Below, in pieces: positions 23,700 through 31,415 of a stretch of DNA of 64,000 bases. The notes under the pieces are model-generated. The model was not told where the DNA came from, searched no databases, and saw nothing but the letters and a program-made list of their open reading frames with translations. The position numbers were made by a program, and so were the translations under genes. This stretch comes from DATKCT01 sp035513055 (lineage in GTDB: Bacteria > Verrucomicrobiota > Verrucomicrobiia > Verrucomicrobiales > DEV007): the NCBI GenBank assembly GCA_035513055.1, contig DATKCT010000063.1:1-64000 (forward strand). Direction: 5' to 3'. Position 1 is the first letter of the stretch; each line of letters opens with the position of its first letter.

Positions 23700-24539
23700 A
23701 TGAGGAAGCTGGCATCCCTTATGGCGGTGGGTCTCGCGAGCGCGGGGGTTCTGATGATGGCCGGGTGTTCGTCACCCCGGGAGGTTACGAAGAGGCCTTC
23801 AGGCTACGGGTCGCTCCCGAGCAGGCCGGACACCTACTCCGCCGCGCTGGCGACCCCTGCCGCGGCCCCTCCCGCGGCGGCTCGCGGTCAAACCCAGACC
23901 CACTTGGTGACCGCCCAAATCGCCCCCCGGAGATCGCCTTCGGTGTTGCTTGCGGACGTTCGGCTGCGGGAGGACTTTTTGTCGCCCAGCGCTCGGGGGC
24001 GGAGAGCTTCCACGGCGATGCGGCCCCGTTACATCACGATCCACAGCACCCAGAACTGGAGCAGTGGAGCGGATCCTTGGCGGCACTCCCTGGCCTTGAA
24101 GCGGGGAACCTTGGGCCGGCTTTCCTGGCATTTTACGGTGGATGACAAAGTCGCTGTGCAGCATCTGCCGACGACAATCACGGGCAATCACGCCGACTAC
24201 GATGGTCCGGGAAACCGAAATTCCATCGGCATCGAAATGTGCGAGCATCCGGGAAACAGCCGGGCGGCCACAGTGGAGCGGACGGCCAAGCTGGCCGCTT
24301 ATCTGATGCACAAGTACAACATTCCGCTGGATCACGTGGTGCCCCACTATCACTGGCCGCGCCGGGGAAGGAATCCTCCGAATAAGAACTGTCCGCATTT
24401 CCTGCTCGACAACGGACGGCCGGGGCCGAAGTGGAGGGCGTTTCTGGTCAAGGTGAAGTTTTATCACGACTCGATTTCCAGCGGCAGCGAGAACCGCTGG
24501 GCGAGCCGCGAGGCAGGGGTTGGAGAAAGCGGTGCCTAA
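23700..24539 (+). CDS. N-acetylmuramoyl-L-alanine amidase lipoprotein (amidase_2)
   Basis: A 279-residue lipoprotein: MRKLASLMAVGLASAGVLMM, then AGC as lipobox. After a Pro/Ala/Arg linker the amidase_2/PGRP-like domain covers about residues 105-260: RYITIHST with the first zinc-ligand histidine, LSWHFTVDD, the NSIGIEMCE strand, HVVPHYHWP with the second histidine and NCPHFLL in place of the usual DCPG region. Such enzymes cut the lactyl-amide bond between muramic acid and the stem peptide in the periplasm. The ATG at MLGG four codons earlier is an alternative start. Confidence 0.85.
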   Translation: MRKLASLMAVGLASAGVLMMAGCSSPREVTKRPSGYGSLPSRPDTYSAALATPAAAPPAAARGQTQTHLVTAQIAPRRSPSVLLADVRLREDFLSPSARGRRASTAMRPRYITIHSTQNWSSGADPWRHSLALKRGTLGRLSWHFTVDDKVAVQHLPTTITGNHADYDGPGNRNSIGIEMCEHPGNSRAATVERTAKLAAYLMHKYNIPLDHVVPHYHWPRRGRNPPNKNCPHFLLDNGRPGPKWRAFLVKVKFYHDSISSGSENRWASREAGVGESGA

Positions 24540-24545
24540 CCCGCA

Positions 24546-24620
24546 TTGCTCATCCCCTTTCTATGGTGGCGCGCTGCACCCCATCGTGCCTGCAGTTCCG
24601 CCTGCCTCGGCCTTGAACAG
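24546..24620 (+). repeat. Direct repeat copy flanking the SH3-like gene (left)
   Basis: This segment aligns by eye with 25942-26014 in the same orientation: both read TCAT, C/T-rich, GTGGCGCGCTGC, CCCCATC, GTTCCG, CCTCGG, CTTGAACA. The two copies lie on either side of the gene at 24702-25829. Confidence 0.6.
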
Positions 24621-24701
24621 GGTCGACTCACCCGGCTCTGTGCCCTCGGCTGCGCTTACGCCCCGGGAGAAGGCCGTAGAGAGAGGCGCTGGAGTGGATC
24701 G

Positions 24702-25829
24702 TTAGACCTCAGGTTTCGGCTCCTCCAAGTCTGTGGGCTTTGGCTCTTCTGCGGATTCCGATTCCGTGGGAGTTGCGGGAGTCTCGGGAACCTCTGGTCC
24801 TGATCTCCCGGGTTCCTCGGCAGAGCTGGGCACAGACCAGTCTCGCGGCTTATCGGGAGTCTCCGCGCCTGGCGCCAGTTGGCTGGGGTCGTCGGGTGAA
24901 AGAGGCTGGCCGGGGGTGGGCACGGACCAGTCTCTTGGCGGGCCACCCGTGGATCCGACATTTTCGAGCGCGTCTTCTGGCGCTCCGATGGTGTCGAGAA
25001 CGTCGCCAGGATCCAGCAGCGAACCCTCACCTTCGGCGCCTTCTCCCCCGGGCAAGGGCGGGGGCAGGTAGTCCTCGGAAAGCAACGCGGGATCGAACGC
25101 GTCGACCCGGCCCCTTATCCCGGAAGGATCCCCGATGTAGCCGGGGACATCGGATCCGCCGGCTAGGCGCAAACTGTCGGTGCCGACAGTGCCCACCCGT
25201 CCATCCGGCAGTTGAACGTCAGCCCATCCCTTGTCGGAGCGCACCAGTTGTACCAGGGTTCCTCTTGCCAGGTAATCGTCGGGTCCCATCGGTTGTTGAG
25301 GACTGAAGAGGTAGAAACGAGCGCGTTCCCGCCGGATTACGTAATAGATATGACCTGAGTCCGGGTCGGAGATTCCCACTGTTCCGAAATCTGCCGAGGC
25401 AGCGGCGCCGGGTCCCTTGAACTGCGGCAAAGCCAGTTTTGGGAGGACGATTTTAGGGGCGCGCAGATTGAATTCGGGCATTCGGATATTCGGCGCGCGG
25501 AACTTGGGCAGACGCCATCCCGGGCGTCCGCCATCCGTGGATTGCGGCTGCGCAGGAGGCGCCTCGGCCGGTAGTGACCGAGGAGCGGGAGCTGGCGCGG
25601 GAGCGCGGGTAGGCGCCGCCGATTGGACTGCGCCAGGAGCGGCAGGCGCGGGGGCTTGCTCTTCCGGCTGGTTTCGCTTCCAAAACTTCCATGTTCGAGT
25701 TGTTCTGCCCTCTGAAGGATCCCGGGCCGGAGCCACGGGTTTCGTCGGAGGGGCGGCGACCAGCACTCCCGGCTGTGTACTCCACAGCAGAGCGAGAGCG
25801 AGGCAGGGAAGGATCCGGATGATGATCAT
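24702..25829 (-). CDS. Exported SH3-like domain protein
   Basis: A 375-residue exported protein with signal peptide MIIIRILPCLALALLWST. The N-terminal third is Pro/Ala-rich with repeated short motifs (LPKFRAPNIRMPEF, LRAPKIVLPKLALPQF). Residues about 165-240 carry the SH3-like unit HIYYVIRRERARFYLF, ARGTLVQLVRS, GWADVQLPDG and VGTDSLR. The tail is a long acidic and proline-rich low-complexity region with the repeated phrase DWSVP. It is a paralogue of the lipoprotein at 14513. The role is probably envelope- or peptidoglycan-associated. Two similar direct repeats flank it. A longer frame upstream lacks a signal and is rejected. Confidence 0.68.
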   Translation of the reverse strand: MIIIRILPCLALALLWSTQPGVLVAAPPTKPVAPARDPSEGRTTRTWKFWKRNQPEEQAPAPAAPGAVQSAAPTRAPAPAPAPRSLPAEAPPAQPQSTDGGRPGWRLPKFRAPNIRMPEFNLRAPKIVLPKLALPQFKGPGAAASADFGTVGISDPDSGHIYYVIRRERARFYLFSPQQPMGPDDYLARGTLVQLVRSDKGWADVQLPDGRVGTVGTDSLRLAGGSDVPGYIGDPSGIRGRVDAFDPALLSEDYLPPPLPGGEGAEGEGSLLDPGDVLDTIGAPEDALENVGSTGGPPRDWSVPTPGQPLSPDDPSQLAPGAETPDKPRDWSVPSSAEEPGRSGPEVPETPATPTESESAEEPKPTDLEEPKPEV

Positions 25830-25941
25830 GGAAAAAACTAGTTCAATCCGGCGGAGTCGCCAGCAAAAACCCCGGCAGAGTGTGGTTTGAAGCCCTGGAT
25901 GACGGGCATTGGGCAGCTCGTCGGCGCGAGTGTCGCCAGGA

Positions 25942-26014
25942 TTTCTCATGGCCTTCCTTCTGTGGCGCGCTGCGCCCCATCCCGCCTTCGTTCCGTTGGC
26001 CTCGGGCTTGAACA
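25942..26014 (+). repeat. Direct repeat copy flanking the SH3-like gene (right)
   Basis: Second copy of the element described at 24546-24620, sharing the GTGGCGCGCTGC core and the CTTGAACA end. It lies between the exported SH3-like gene and arsR, in a 355-base region that otherwise shows only the arsR promoter area. Confidence 0.6.
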
Positions 26015-26184
26015 AACAAGAGCAAGAAGTGGGCCACGCCGTCGTACAACGGTCCGGCGCCCGGACTCACCCAGTGAGCGGAAACGGGCAACGGGGCGAG
26101 GAGGACCGCCAGAGCGGTGAAGCCAGAGGCAAGAGGAAATCGCCGCTTGACCCAACGAGAATGATCGCGACGATGATAGCCGTC

Positions 26185-26571
26185 ATGACCAATATCGTAA
26201 GGTTCAGCCGCGCTCTGGCCGACGAAACGCGCTGGCGCATTCTCCGGCTGGCGATGGATGAGGCCTTGTGTGTCTGCGAGTTGGCCGATATCTTGGAGAT
26301 GCCTCAGTCGTCCGTGTCGAGCCACGTCCAGATCATCCGTAGGGCCGGGCTGTTGGAGGACGAGAAATGCGAGAAGTGGACGTATTTTCGCGTCGCCGGC
26401 CCGCACCTGCCGCTTCTGCGGCGCATCGCGCAGGCCTTTGCCGACCCCGACTTTTATCCCGGCGATGCGGAGAGAACCGCGCGCCGGTTGTCTGAACGGG
26501 AAAACTCTTGCTGTCCCGGTCCGAAGCGCCTCGCCGGCCGCCGCATGATTCGAGCCGGAATCCCCTCCTGA
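26185..26571 (+). CDS. arsR: ArsR-family arsenic-responsive repressor
   Basis: A 128-residue winged-helix ArsR/SmtB regulator. MTNIVRFSRALADETRWRI opens the fold; the sensor helix has the CVCEL pair typical of the E. coli-type As(III) site, followed by the recognition helix SQSSVSSHVQIIRR-like region. Additional cysteines occur in EKCEKW and in a C-terminal SCCPGP motif. In-frame ATGs lie 12 and 24 bases or more upstream; the one used follows a TTGACC/GATGAT promoter-like pair (26147-26177). It is followed nine bases later by gapdh and then arsJ, so derepression by arsenite should control the operon. Confidence 0.88.
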   Translation: MTNIVRFSRALADETRWRILRLAMDEALCVCELADILEMPQSSVSSHVQIIRRAGLLEDEKCEKWTYFRVAGPHLPLLRRIAQAFADPDFYPGDAERTARRLSERENSCCPGPKRLAGRRMIRAGIPS

Positions 26572-26579
26572 ACGGGCCC

Positions 26580-27587
26580 ATGGCGACTGGCATTGGCATC
26601 AACGGATTCGGGCGAATGGGCCGGCTGGCCTTCCGCGCTGGTTGGGACTTTCCGGAATACGAATTCGTCCACGTCAACGAAACCGGCGGCGACGGAGCCA
26701 TATCCGCGCATTTGCTTTACTTCGACTCGATTCATGGCCGATGGAGCCGCGAGGTCGCCGGCGGCGCCGGCTCCTTCACCGTTGAAGGAAGAAGAATCGG
26801 ACATACAAGCCACGCGGATTTCTCCCATGTTCCCTGGAGCGAACTGGGCATCGACATTGTGCTGGAAGCAAGCGGAAGATTCCGTACGGCGCCGCAATTG
26901 GAGGCTTACTTCGAGGCGGGCGTGAAGAAGGTCATCGTGGCCGCCCCGGTGAAAAGCGGCGCGCTCAATTTGGTGATGGGCGTCAATGATCACCTCTACG
27001 AGCCGGCCCGCCATCATTTGTTGACCGCGGCATCCTGCACAACGAACTGCCTTGCGCCGGTCGTGAAGGTCATCCACGAGAACATTGGGATTCGTCACGG
27101 AATGATCACGACGATTCACAACATGACCAACACTCAGTCGATCCTGGATACGCCGCGCAAGGACTTGCGCCGCGCCCGGGCCTCGAGTCTGTCGCTGATT
27201 CCGACGACGACGGGCTCGGCCACCGCCATCGGGATGATCTTCCCGGATTTGTTAGGAAAATTGGACGGCATCGCCGTGCGAGTCCCGCTGCTCAACGCGT
27301 CATTGACTGACTGCGTCTTCGAGGTCGCGCGGGCCACGGAGGTCGAAGTAGTGAATGGCTTTCTGAAAGAGGCTGCGGCTGGCCCCTTGGACGGAATTCT
27401 GGGCTTCGAAGAACGGCCTCTGGTGTCGGTCGATTTCAAGGATGACCCGCGTTCATCGATCGTCGACGCCCTCTCGACGATGGTGACCGGCGGAACGCAG
27501 GTGAAGATCCTGGTCTGGTACGACAACGAATGGGGCTACGCCAACCGTTACGCTGAACTCGCCCGCAAAGTGGCGCTTTCCCTGTGA
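26580..27587 (+). CDS. gapdh: Arsenate-resistance glyceraldehyde-3-phosphate dehydrogenase
   Basis: A 335-residue GAPDH with NAD-binding GINGFGRMGRLAFRA and the active-site strand AASCTTNCLAP (nucleophile Cys near 153). The loop after it reads THNMTNTQ-like instead of the housekeeping HAYTNDQ, as in GAPDHs of arsenic operons. In the known pathway, GAPDH uses arsenate in place of phosphate and makes 1-arseno-3-phosphoglycerate, which ArsJ exports. It is located between arsR and arsJ, eight bases before the latter, which supports that role rather than glycolysis. Confidence 0.92.
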   Translation: MATGIGINGFGRMGRLAFRAGWDFPEYEFVHVNETGGDGAISAHLLYFDSIHGRWSREVAGGAGSFTVEGRRIGHTSHADFSHVPWSELGIDIVLEASGRFRTAPQLEAYFEAGVKKVIVAAPVKSGALNLVMGVNDHLYEPARHHLLTAASCTTNCLAPVVKVIHENIGIRHGMITTIHNMTNTQSILDTPRKDLRRARASSLSLIPTTTGSATAIGMIFPDLLGKLDGIAVRVPLLNASLTDCVFEVARATEVEVVNGFLKEAAAGPLDGILGFEERPLVSVDFKDDPRSSIVDALSTMVTGGTQVKILVWYDNEWGYANRYAELARKVALSL

Positions 27588-27594
27588 GGCCCTG

Positions 27595-28812
27595 ATGAGC
27601 AGCAACGCCGGCAGGCGCAATTATGCCATCGTGACGATGGCTTATTGGGCGGACACGCTGGCCGACGGCGCGATCCGGATGCTGGTCTTGTTTTACTTTT
27701 ACGAACTCGGTTACAGCGCATTTCAAGTCGCTTCGCTCTTTCTCTTCTACGAATTCTTCGGCATCGTGACGAACTTCGCCGGCGGTGTGTTGGCCTCGCG
27801 CTTTGGGCTGAAGAGCACGTTGTTCATGGGGCTGGCCACGCAGATGCTGGCCCTCGGGATGCTCGCGTTCATGCCGGTATCCGGGTTGACCGCGGCCTGG
27901 GTGATGATCTCGCAAGCCCTCTCCGGCATCGCGAAAGATCTCACCAAGATGAGCAGCAAAAGTGCGGTGAAACTCGTGGCCGGCGACGTCGCAGGGCGGC
28001 TATACCGCTGGGTCGCGCTTCTCACCGGAAGTAAGAACGCGATGAAGGGCGTCGGCTTCTTCGTGGGCAGCTTGCTGCTTTCGGTCATCGGCTTTCGCGC
28101 CTCCGTGGCGGTGCTGATGGCGGTCGTCGGCATCGCGCTGGTCCTCGCTATTTTGTTGATGCGAGGAGGTTTGGGAGACGTGAAGAGGAAGCCGAGGTTC
28201 GCGCGCCTGTTGTCCAAGAATGGGGCAGTGAACCTGCTGTCGGCGGCGCGCTTCTTTCTCTTCGGCGCGCGCGACGTGTGGTTCGTCGTCGCGTTGCCGG
28301 TATTCCTTTCGTCCGTGCTTGGCTGGAAGTTTTGGCAGGCGGGCGGCTTTTTGGCGCTTTGGGTCATCGGCTACGGCACCGTTCAGGCCGCCGCGCCCAT
28401 TGTTTTGCGGGGGAAGGATCCTACGGGAAAGACCGCGACTGGCCTCACTTTTCTGCTCGCCCTGATCCCGGCGGCGATCGCTGCCGGGCTCATTCTCGAT
28501 TGGCATTCCGCTGCCGTGGTCATCGCCGGGCTGGTGGTTTTCGGCTTCATTTTCGCGCTGAATTCGGCGGTTCATTCCTTCTTGATTCTCGACTACGCCG
28601 ACCACGACAAAGTGGCGATGAACGTGGGCATTTACTATATGGCGAACGCTTCCGGGCGGCTCGCGGGCGCCGTGCTTTCCGGGTTGTTTTACGAATTGGG
28701 GTTGCAAACCGGCGGTTCCGGAGGGCTCATCTGGTGCCTACTGGCTTCCGCGGCGTTTCTGATCGCAGCAGGAGGAATCTCTCTTATCCTGCCGGGCCGG
28801 AGGAGGGGTTGA
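27595..28812 (+). CDS. arsJ: Organoarsenical efflux MFS transporter ArsJ
   Basis: A 405-residue, roughly eleven- to twelve-helix MFS permease. It begins RRNYAIVTMAYWADTLADG and includes FYFYELGYSAFQVASLF and KDLTKMSSKSAVK, typical of ArsJ. The protein exports 1-arseno-3-phosphoglycerate made by the GAPDH next door; the product breaks down outside to arsenate. It is the last gene of the arsR-gapdh-arsJ unit. No arsenate reductase, arsB or acr3 gene is in the window, so resistance here is specifically by this route. Confidence 0.92.
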   Translation: MSSNAGRRNYAIVTMAYWADTLADGAIRMLVLFYFYELGYSAFQVASLFLFYEFFGIVTNFAGGVLASRFGLKSTLFMGLATQMLALGMLAFMPVSGLTAAWVMISQALSGIAKDLTKMSSKSAVKLVAGDVAGRLYRWVALLTGSKNAMKGVGFFVGSLLLSVIGFRASVAVLMAVVGIALVLAILLMRGGLGDVKRKPRFARLLSKNGAVNLLSAARFFLFGARDVWFVVALPVFLSSVLGWKFWQAGGFLALWVIGYGTVQAAAPIVLRGKDPTGKTATGLTFLLALIPAAIAAGLILDWHSAAVVIAGLVVFGFIFALNSAVHSFLILDYADHDKVAMNVGIYYMANASGRLAGAVLSGLFYELGLQTGGSGGLIWCLLASAAFLIAAGGISLILPGRRRG

Positions 28813-29120
28813 ACGGATTCTTGGGCGCGGTCGTCCGGCGCTTGGGAGCAAGCTGCGGAGGAATCTGCGCGAGAAGCGCTTTTCTTGGAACAAAGCGATG
28901 GGGGCAATGGCTGGGGACAAAGCCGCGGCAGCAGCCGCACTGCATTTTGCAAGCAGTCCTTCTTCAGACGAGGAGACCCGCTGACCGCTCCCTGGAGCAT
29001 AACTTGAGCAGGGAGAAGGAACTGGAGGAGATGGCCTCCACGAAGCTCAAGGGGAAACCCGAAAGAGCCTCAGAATCCTAACTCAGCAATGGGCTGAGGA
29101 ATGCGGGACAGGCCAGTCAA
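28813..29120. other. Intergenic segment after arsJ
   Basis: No gene is seen. A short stem CTCAGC/GCTGAG near 29083-29099 could be a weak terminator for either convergent gene. The rest is unremarkable. Confidence 0.35.
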
Positions 29121-29987
29121 TCACGTACACACAAAGTCTCCGCCATTCGGGTGCAGCACCTGCCCTGTGAAATAAGAGGAATCTTCCGAAGCCAAGAACA
29201 CAACTGCGGGGGCCACTTCGCAGGGTTCTCCGGCGCGTTTCATTGGGGTGTCGGCGCCGAATGTGGCAACCTTCTCCGGCGGAAAGGACGCCGGGATGAG
29301 TGGGGTCCAGATCGGCCCGGGAGCGACAGCGTTGACCCTGATTCCCCGGTTGACCAGCGAAAGGGCAAGCGAGCGGGTGAACGAAACGATCGCCCCCTTT
29401 GTTGCTGAATAGTCCAAAAGGGTCGGGCTGCCGCGGTAAGCCGTCACAGAGGTGATGCTCACAATAGCTGAACCTTCCTGCATATGAGGCAGGGCCTCGC
29501 GCGTCGTGCGGAAGTAGGAGAAGATGTTTGTGTCGAAAGTTCGGCGCAACTGTTCGTCGTCGATACGTTCGAGACTATCCTGAGGATCCTGACGGGCGGC
29601 GTTGTTTACCACGATATCGATTGAGCCGAATGTGCTCATCGCTTCTCGCACCGCGGACTGACAACCGCTCTCGGAGGAGATATCCTCTCTCACCAGAAGG
29701 CAGCGGCGCCCTTCCTCCTCGACCATTTCTTTCGTAGACTGCGCATCCCGGTCCTCCTCGAGATAAACCACGGCGACATGGGCGCCCTCACGGGCGAAGT
29801 GGACGGCGATGGAACGTCCAATTCCGCTGTCACCGCCGGTGATGAGGGCGATTTTTCCCTCCAACTTGCCGCTTCCCTGGTACCCAGGACGGATGACGAG
29901 GGGCGCCGGACGCATGGGACTTTCCCTCCCCGGCTGCCGTTCCTGCGACTGGGGCGGCCGTTGAGGAGCTTCCCGCGGCTCGCTCAT
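29121..29987 (-). CDS. Short-chain dehydrogenase/reductase (general stress type)
   Basis: A 288-residue SDR of the YhxC/YghA/general-stress-protein-39 group. The NAD(P)-binding motif is TGGDSGIGR, followed by NNAARQD, the catalytic Ser in SITSVTAYRG and YSATK with the Tyr-x3-Lys pair. An N-terminal proline/glutamine-rich extension of about 40 residues before KLEGKIALITGG is characteristic of this subgroup. The substrate is unknown; homologues are induced by ethanol, osmotic or desiccation stress. It heads away from the DUF892 gene but on the same strand, 18 bases downstream of it. Confidence 0.92.
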   Translation of the reverse strand: MSEPREAPQRPPQSQERQPGRESPMRPAPLVIRPGYQGSGKLEGKIALITGGDSGIGRSIAVHFAREGAHVAVVYLEEDRDAQSTKEMVEEEGRRCLLVREDISSESGCQSAVREAMSTFGSIDIVVNNAARQDPQDSLERIDDEQLRRTFDTNIFSYFRTTREALPHMQEGSAIVSITSVTAYRGSPTLLDYSATKGAIVSFTRSLALSLVNRGIRVNAVAPGPIWTPLIPASFPPEKVATFGADTPMKRAGEPCEVAPAVVFLASEDSSYFTGQVLHPNGGDFVCT

Positions 29988-30005
29988 GAACTTCCAGGCC
30001 TCGGC

Positions 30006-30515
30006 TTAGGCGTTGGCGCGTGTATTCGCCTTCTGTGCGACGGCGGTCAGTTTCTTGTCCGCGTTTCCTTCCTCTTGCAAGGTCGCATCCAGAAGCTCCG
30101 GCGCTCCGGCGAAGCCCAACAGCTCTGCATACGTCCGGAGTGTGCCGTAGGTAGCGATTTCGTAGTGCTCGACCTTCTGCGCCGCAGCGATAAGGGCCGC
30201 ATCGACCGCGACGGTGTCGCCGTATTCTTCAGCCAGTTCTTCGCCTTCCGCGATCAGACCTTCCATCGCCATGCATTTGGCGCCACGGGGCGCGCGGCCA
30301 AGCAGCCCGAAGATTTTTTCCAGCCGCGAGACGTGGCCTTCAGTCTCCTTACAATGGTCCTCGAAAGCTCGCTTGAGTTCCGGGCTGGCGGCTTTCTTCG
30401 CCATTACGGGAAGGACCTTAAGGAGCTTGCGTTCGGCCCAAAGTATATCCTTGAGTTGTTTCACGAACAGATCGTGAAGATCGCTCTCACCGTTGGGTTG
30501 AGATGTTTTTTTCAT
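30006..30515 (-). CDS. DUF892 ferritin-like protein (YciE/YciF family)
   Basis: A 169-residue four-helix bundle protein. LHDLFVKQLKDILWAERKLLK, HCKETEGHVSRLEKIF and VEHYEIATYGTLRTYAELL provide the Glu/His residues of a ferritin-like di-iron site. DUF892 proteins are stress-linked and found with SDRs and glycine-zipper proteins, as here. The biochemical activity has not been fixed for most members. The ATG follows a purine-rich leader. It is probably co-transcribed with the SDR. Confidence 0.92.
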   Translation of the reverse strand: MKKTSQPNGESDLHDLFVKQLKDILWAERKLLKVLPVMAKKAASPELKRAFEDHCKETEGHVSRLEKIFGLLGRAPRGAKCMAMEGLIAEGEELAEEYGDTVAVDAALIAAAQKVEHYEIATYGTLRTYAELLGFAGAPELLDATLQEEGNADKKLTAVAQKANTRANA

Positions 30516-30567
30516 AATTCGGCAGTTTAATTGTTAGGTGGTGTTCTGAAGATCGCCGGTAAACGGC

Positions 30568-31125
30568 TCAACACCGATCGCCGGCAGTCGATTCGAAATC
30601 AGCCGGTGGATGGGAGCGATCGCCGGTATCGGCATCCTGAGAAATGGCACGTTCCACGCGGCGCCATCCGGCCTGCACGGCGTCCTTGGCCTGCTCCCAT
30701 TTCAGGCGGGAGCCTCCCTTGAAGTCGTCCCAACCCTTTTCAAGCTGCGATTCCGCATCTTCCCAGGAGCCGCGCCGGGTCGCGTACTCCTGCGAACCAT
30801 AGCGGTAGGCCGGAGCGTAGTCCGCTTCGTAGTCGAGATTGCGGTCCACCCAAGGCTGGGAGGGGTGGTTGGCCCGCCAATAGGCGTCCTCGACGGTCGG
30901 ATCGAAGGCCTCGGCGGCCGCCTTGCCCGCGAGTCCGCCAGCCACGCCCCCGATCACTGCACCTACGGCCACACCTACAGGGCCTCCCGCCGCGCCGACG
31001 GCTGCGCCTGCCGCCGCTCCTCCCGCCGCTCCTATCCCCGCGCCGACCGGATGAGATCCGGGTTGGCCCGTGATGGGATCTTCGTTCCTTGCTTCCGCTT
31101 CTCTTCGTTCCTTTTCGTCGCTCAT
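30568..31125 (-). CDS. Glycine-zipper stress protein
   Basis: A 185-residue protein with a glycine/alanine zipper (about residues 25-72: repeated GxxxG/A units such as GAAGGAAAGAAVG), flanked by hydrophilic parts. The C-terminal half contains WEDAESQLEKGWDDFKG, resembling CsbD-like helical stress proteins. The starting MSDEKERREAEARNEDP is charged and lacks a signal, so the zipper could insert into a membrane or self-associate. It sits just upstream of DUF892 and the SDR on the same strand, a combination seen in osmotic- and desiccation-stress clusters. Confidence 0.75.
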   Translation of the reverse strand: MSDEKERREAEARNEDPITGQPGSHPVGAGIGAAGGAAAGAAVGAAGGPVGVAVGAVIGGVAGGLAGKAAAEAFDPTVEDAYWRANHPSQPWVDRNLDYEADYAPAYRYGSQEYATRRGSWEDAESQLEKGWDDFKGGSRLKWEQAKDAVQAGWRRVERAISQDADTGDRSHPPADFESTAGDRC

Positions 31126-31415
31126 GATAATCGATGGTTGAATGTAAATTCTCGCTCTTGGGTAACACCGGAAATGAGGAGCACGCGATGTGCCAAGGGG
31201 TCATGCCGGCACAAGCGCCCTTACGATCAAGAGGTTGCGAGATATCCGACATATTCTCGCAATGGAAGCCGCCTGCAATGTGCACGAACGTCCTTGCAAT
31301 CCGCAGGGTAGAACGAAGCCTTTGGGCCGCCCGTCATCCGTTCGGTTATGCCGATTGCGCGGCCGCAGCCCCTCTGCTGATAGTCCGCAGCATCCACTGG
31401 AGCGCGGGCGGGCGA

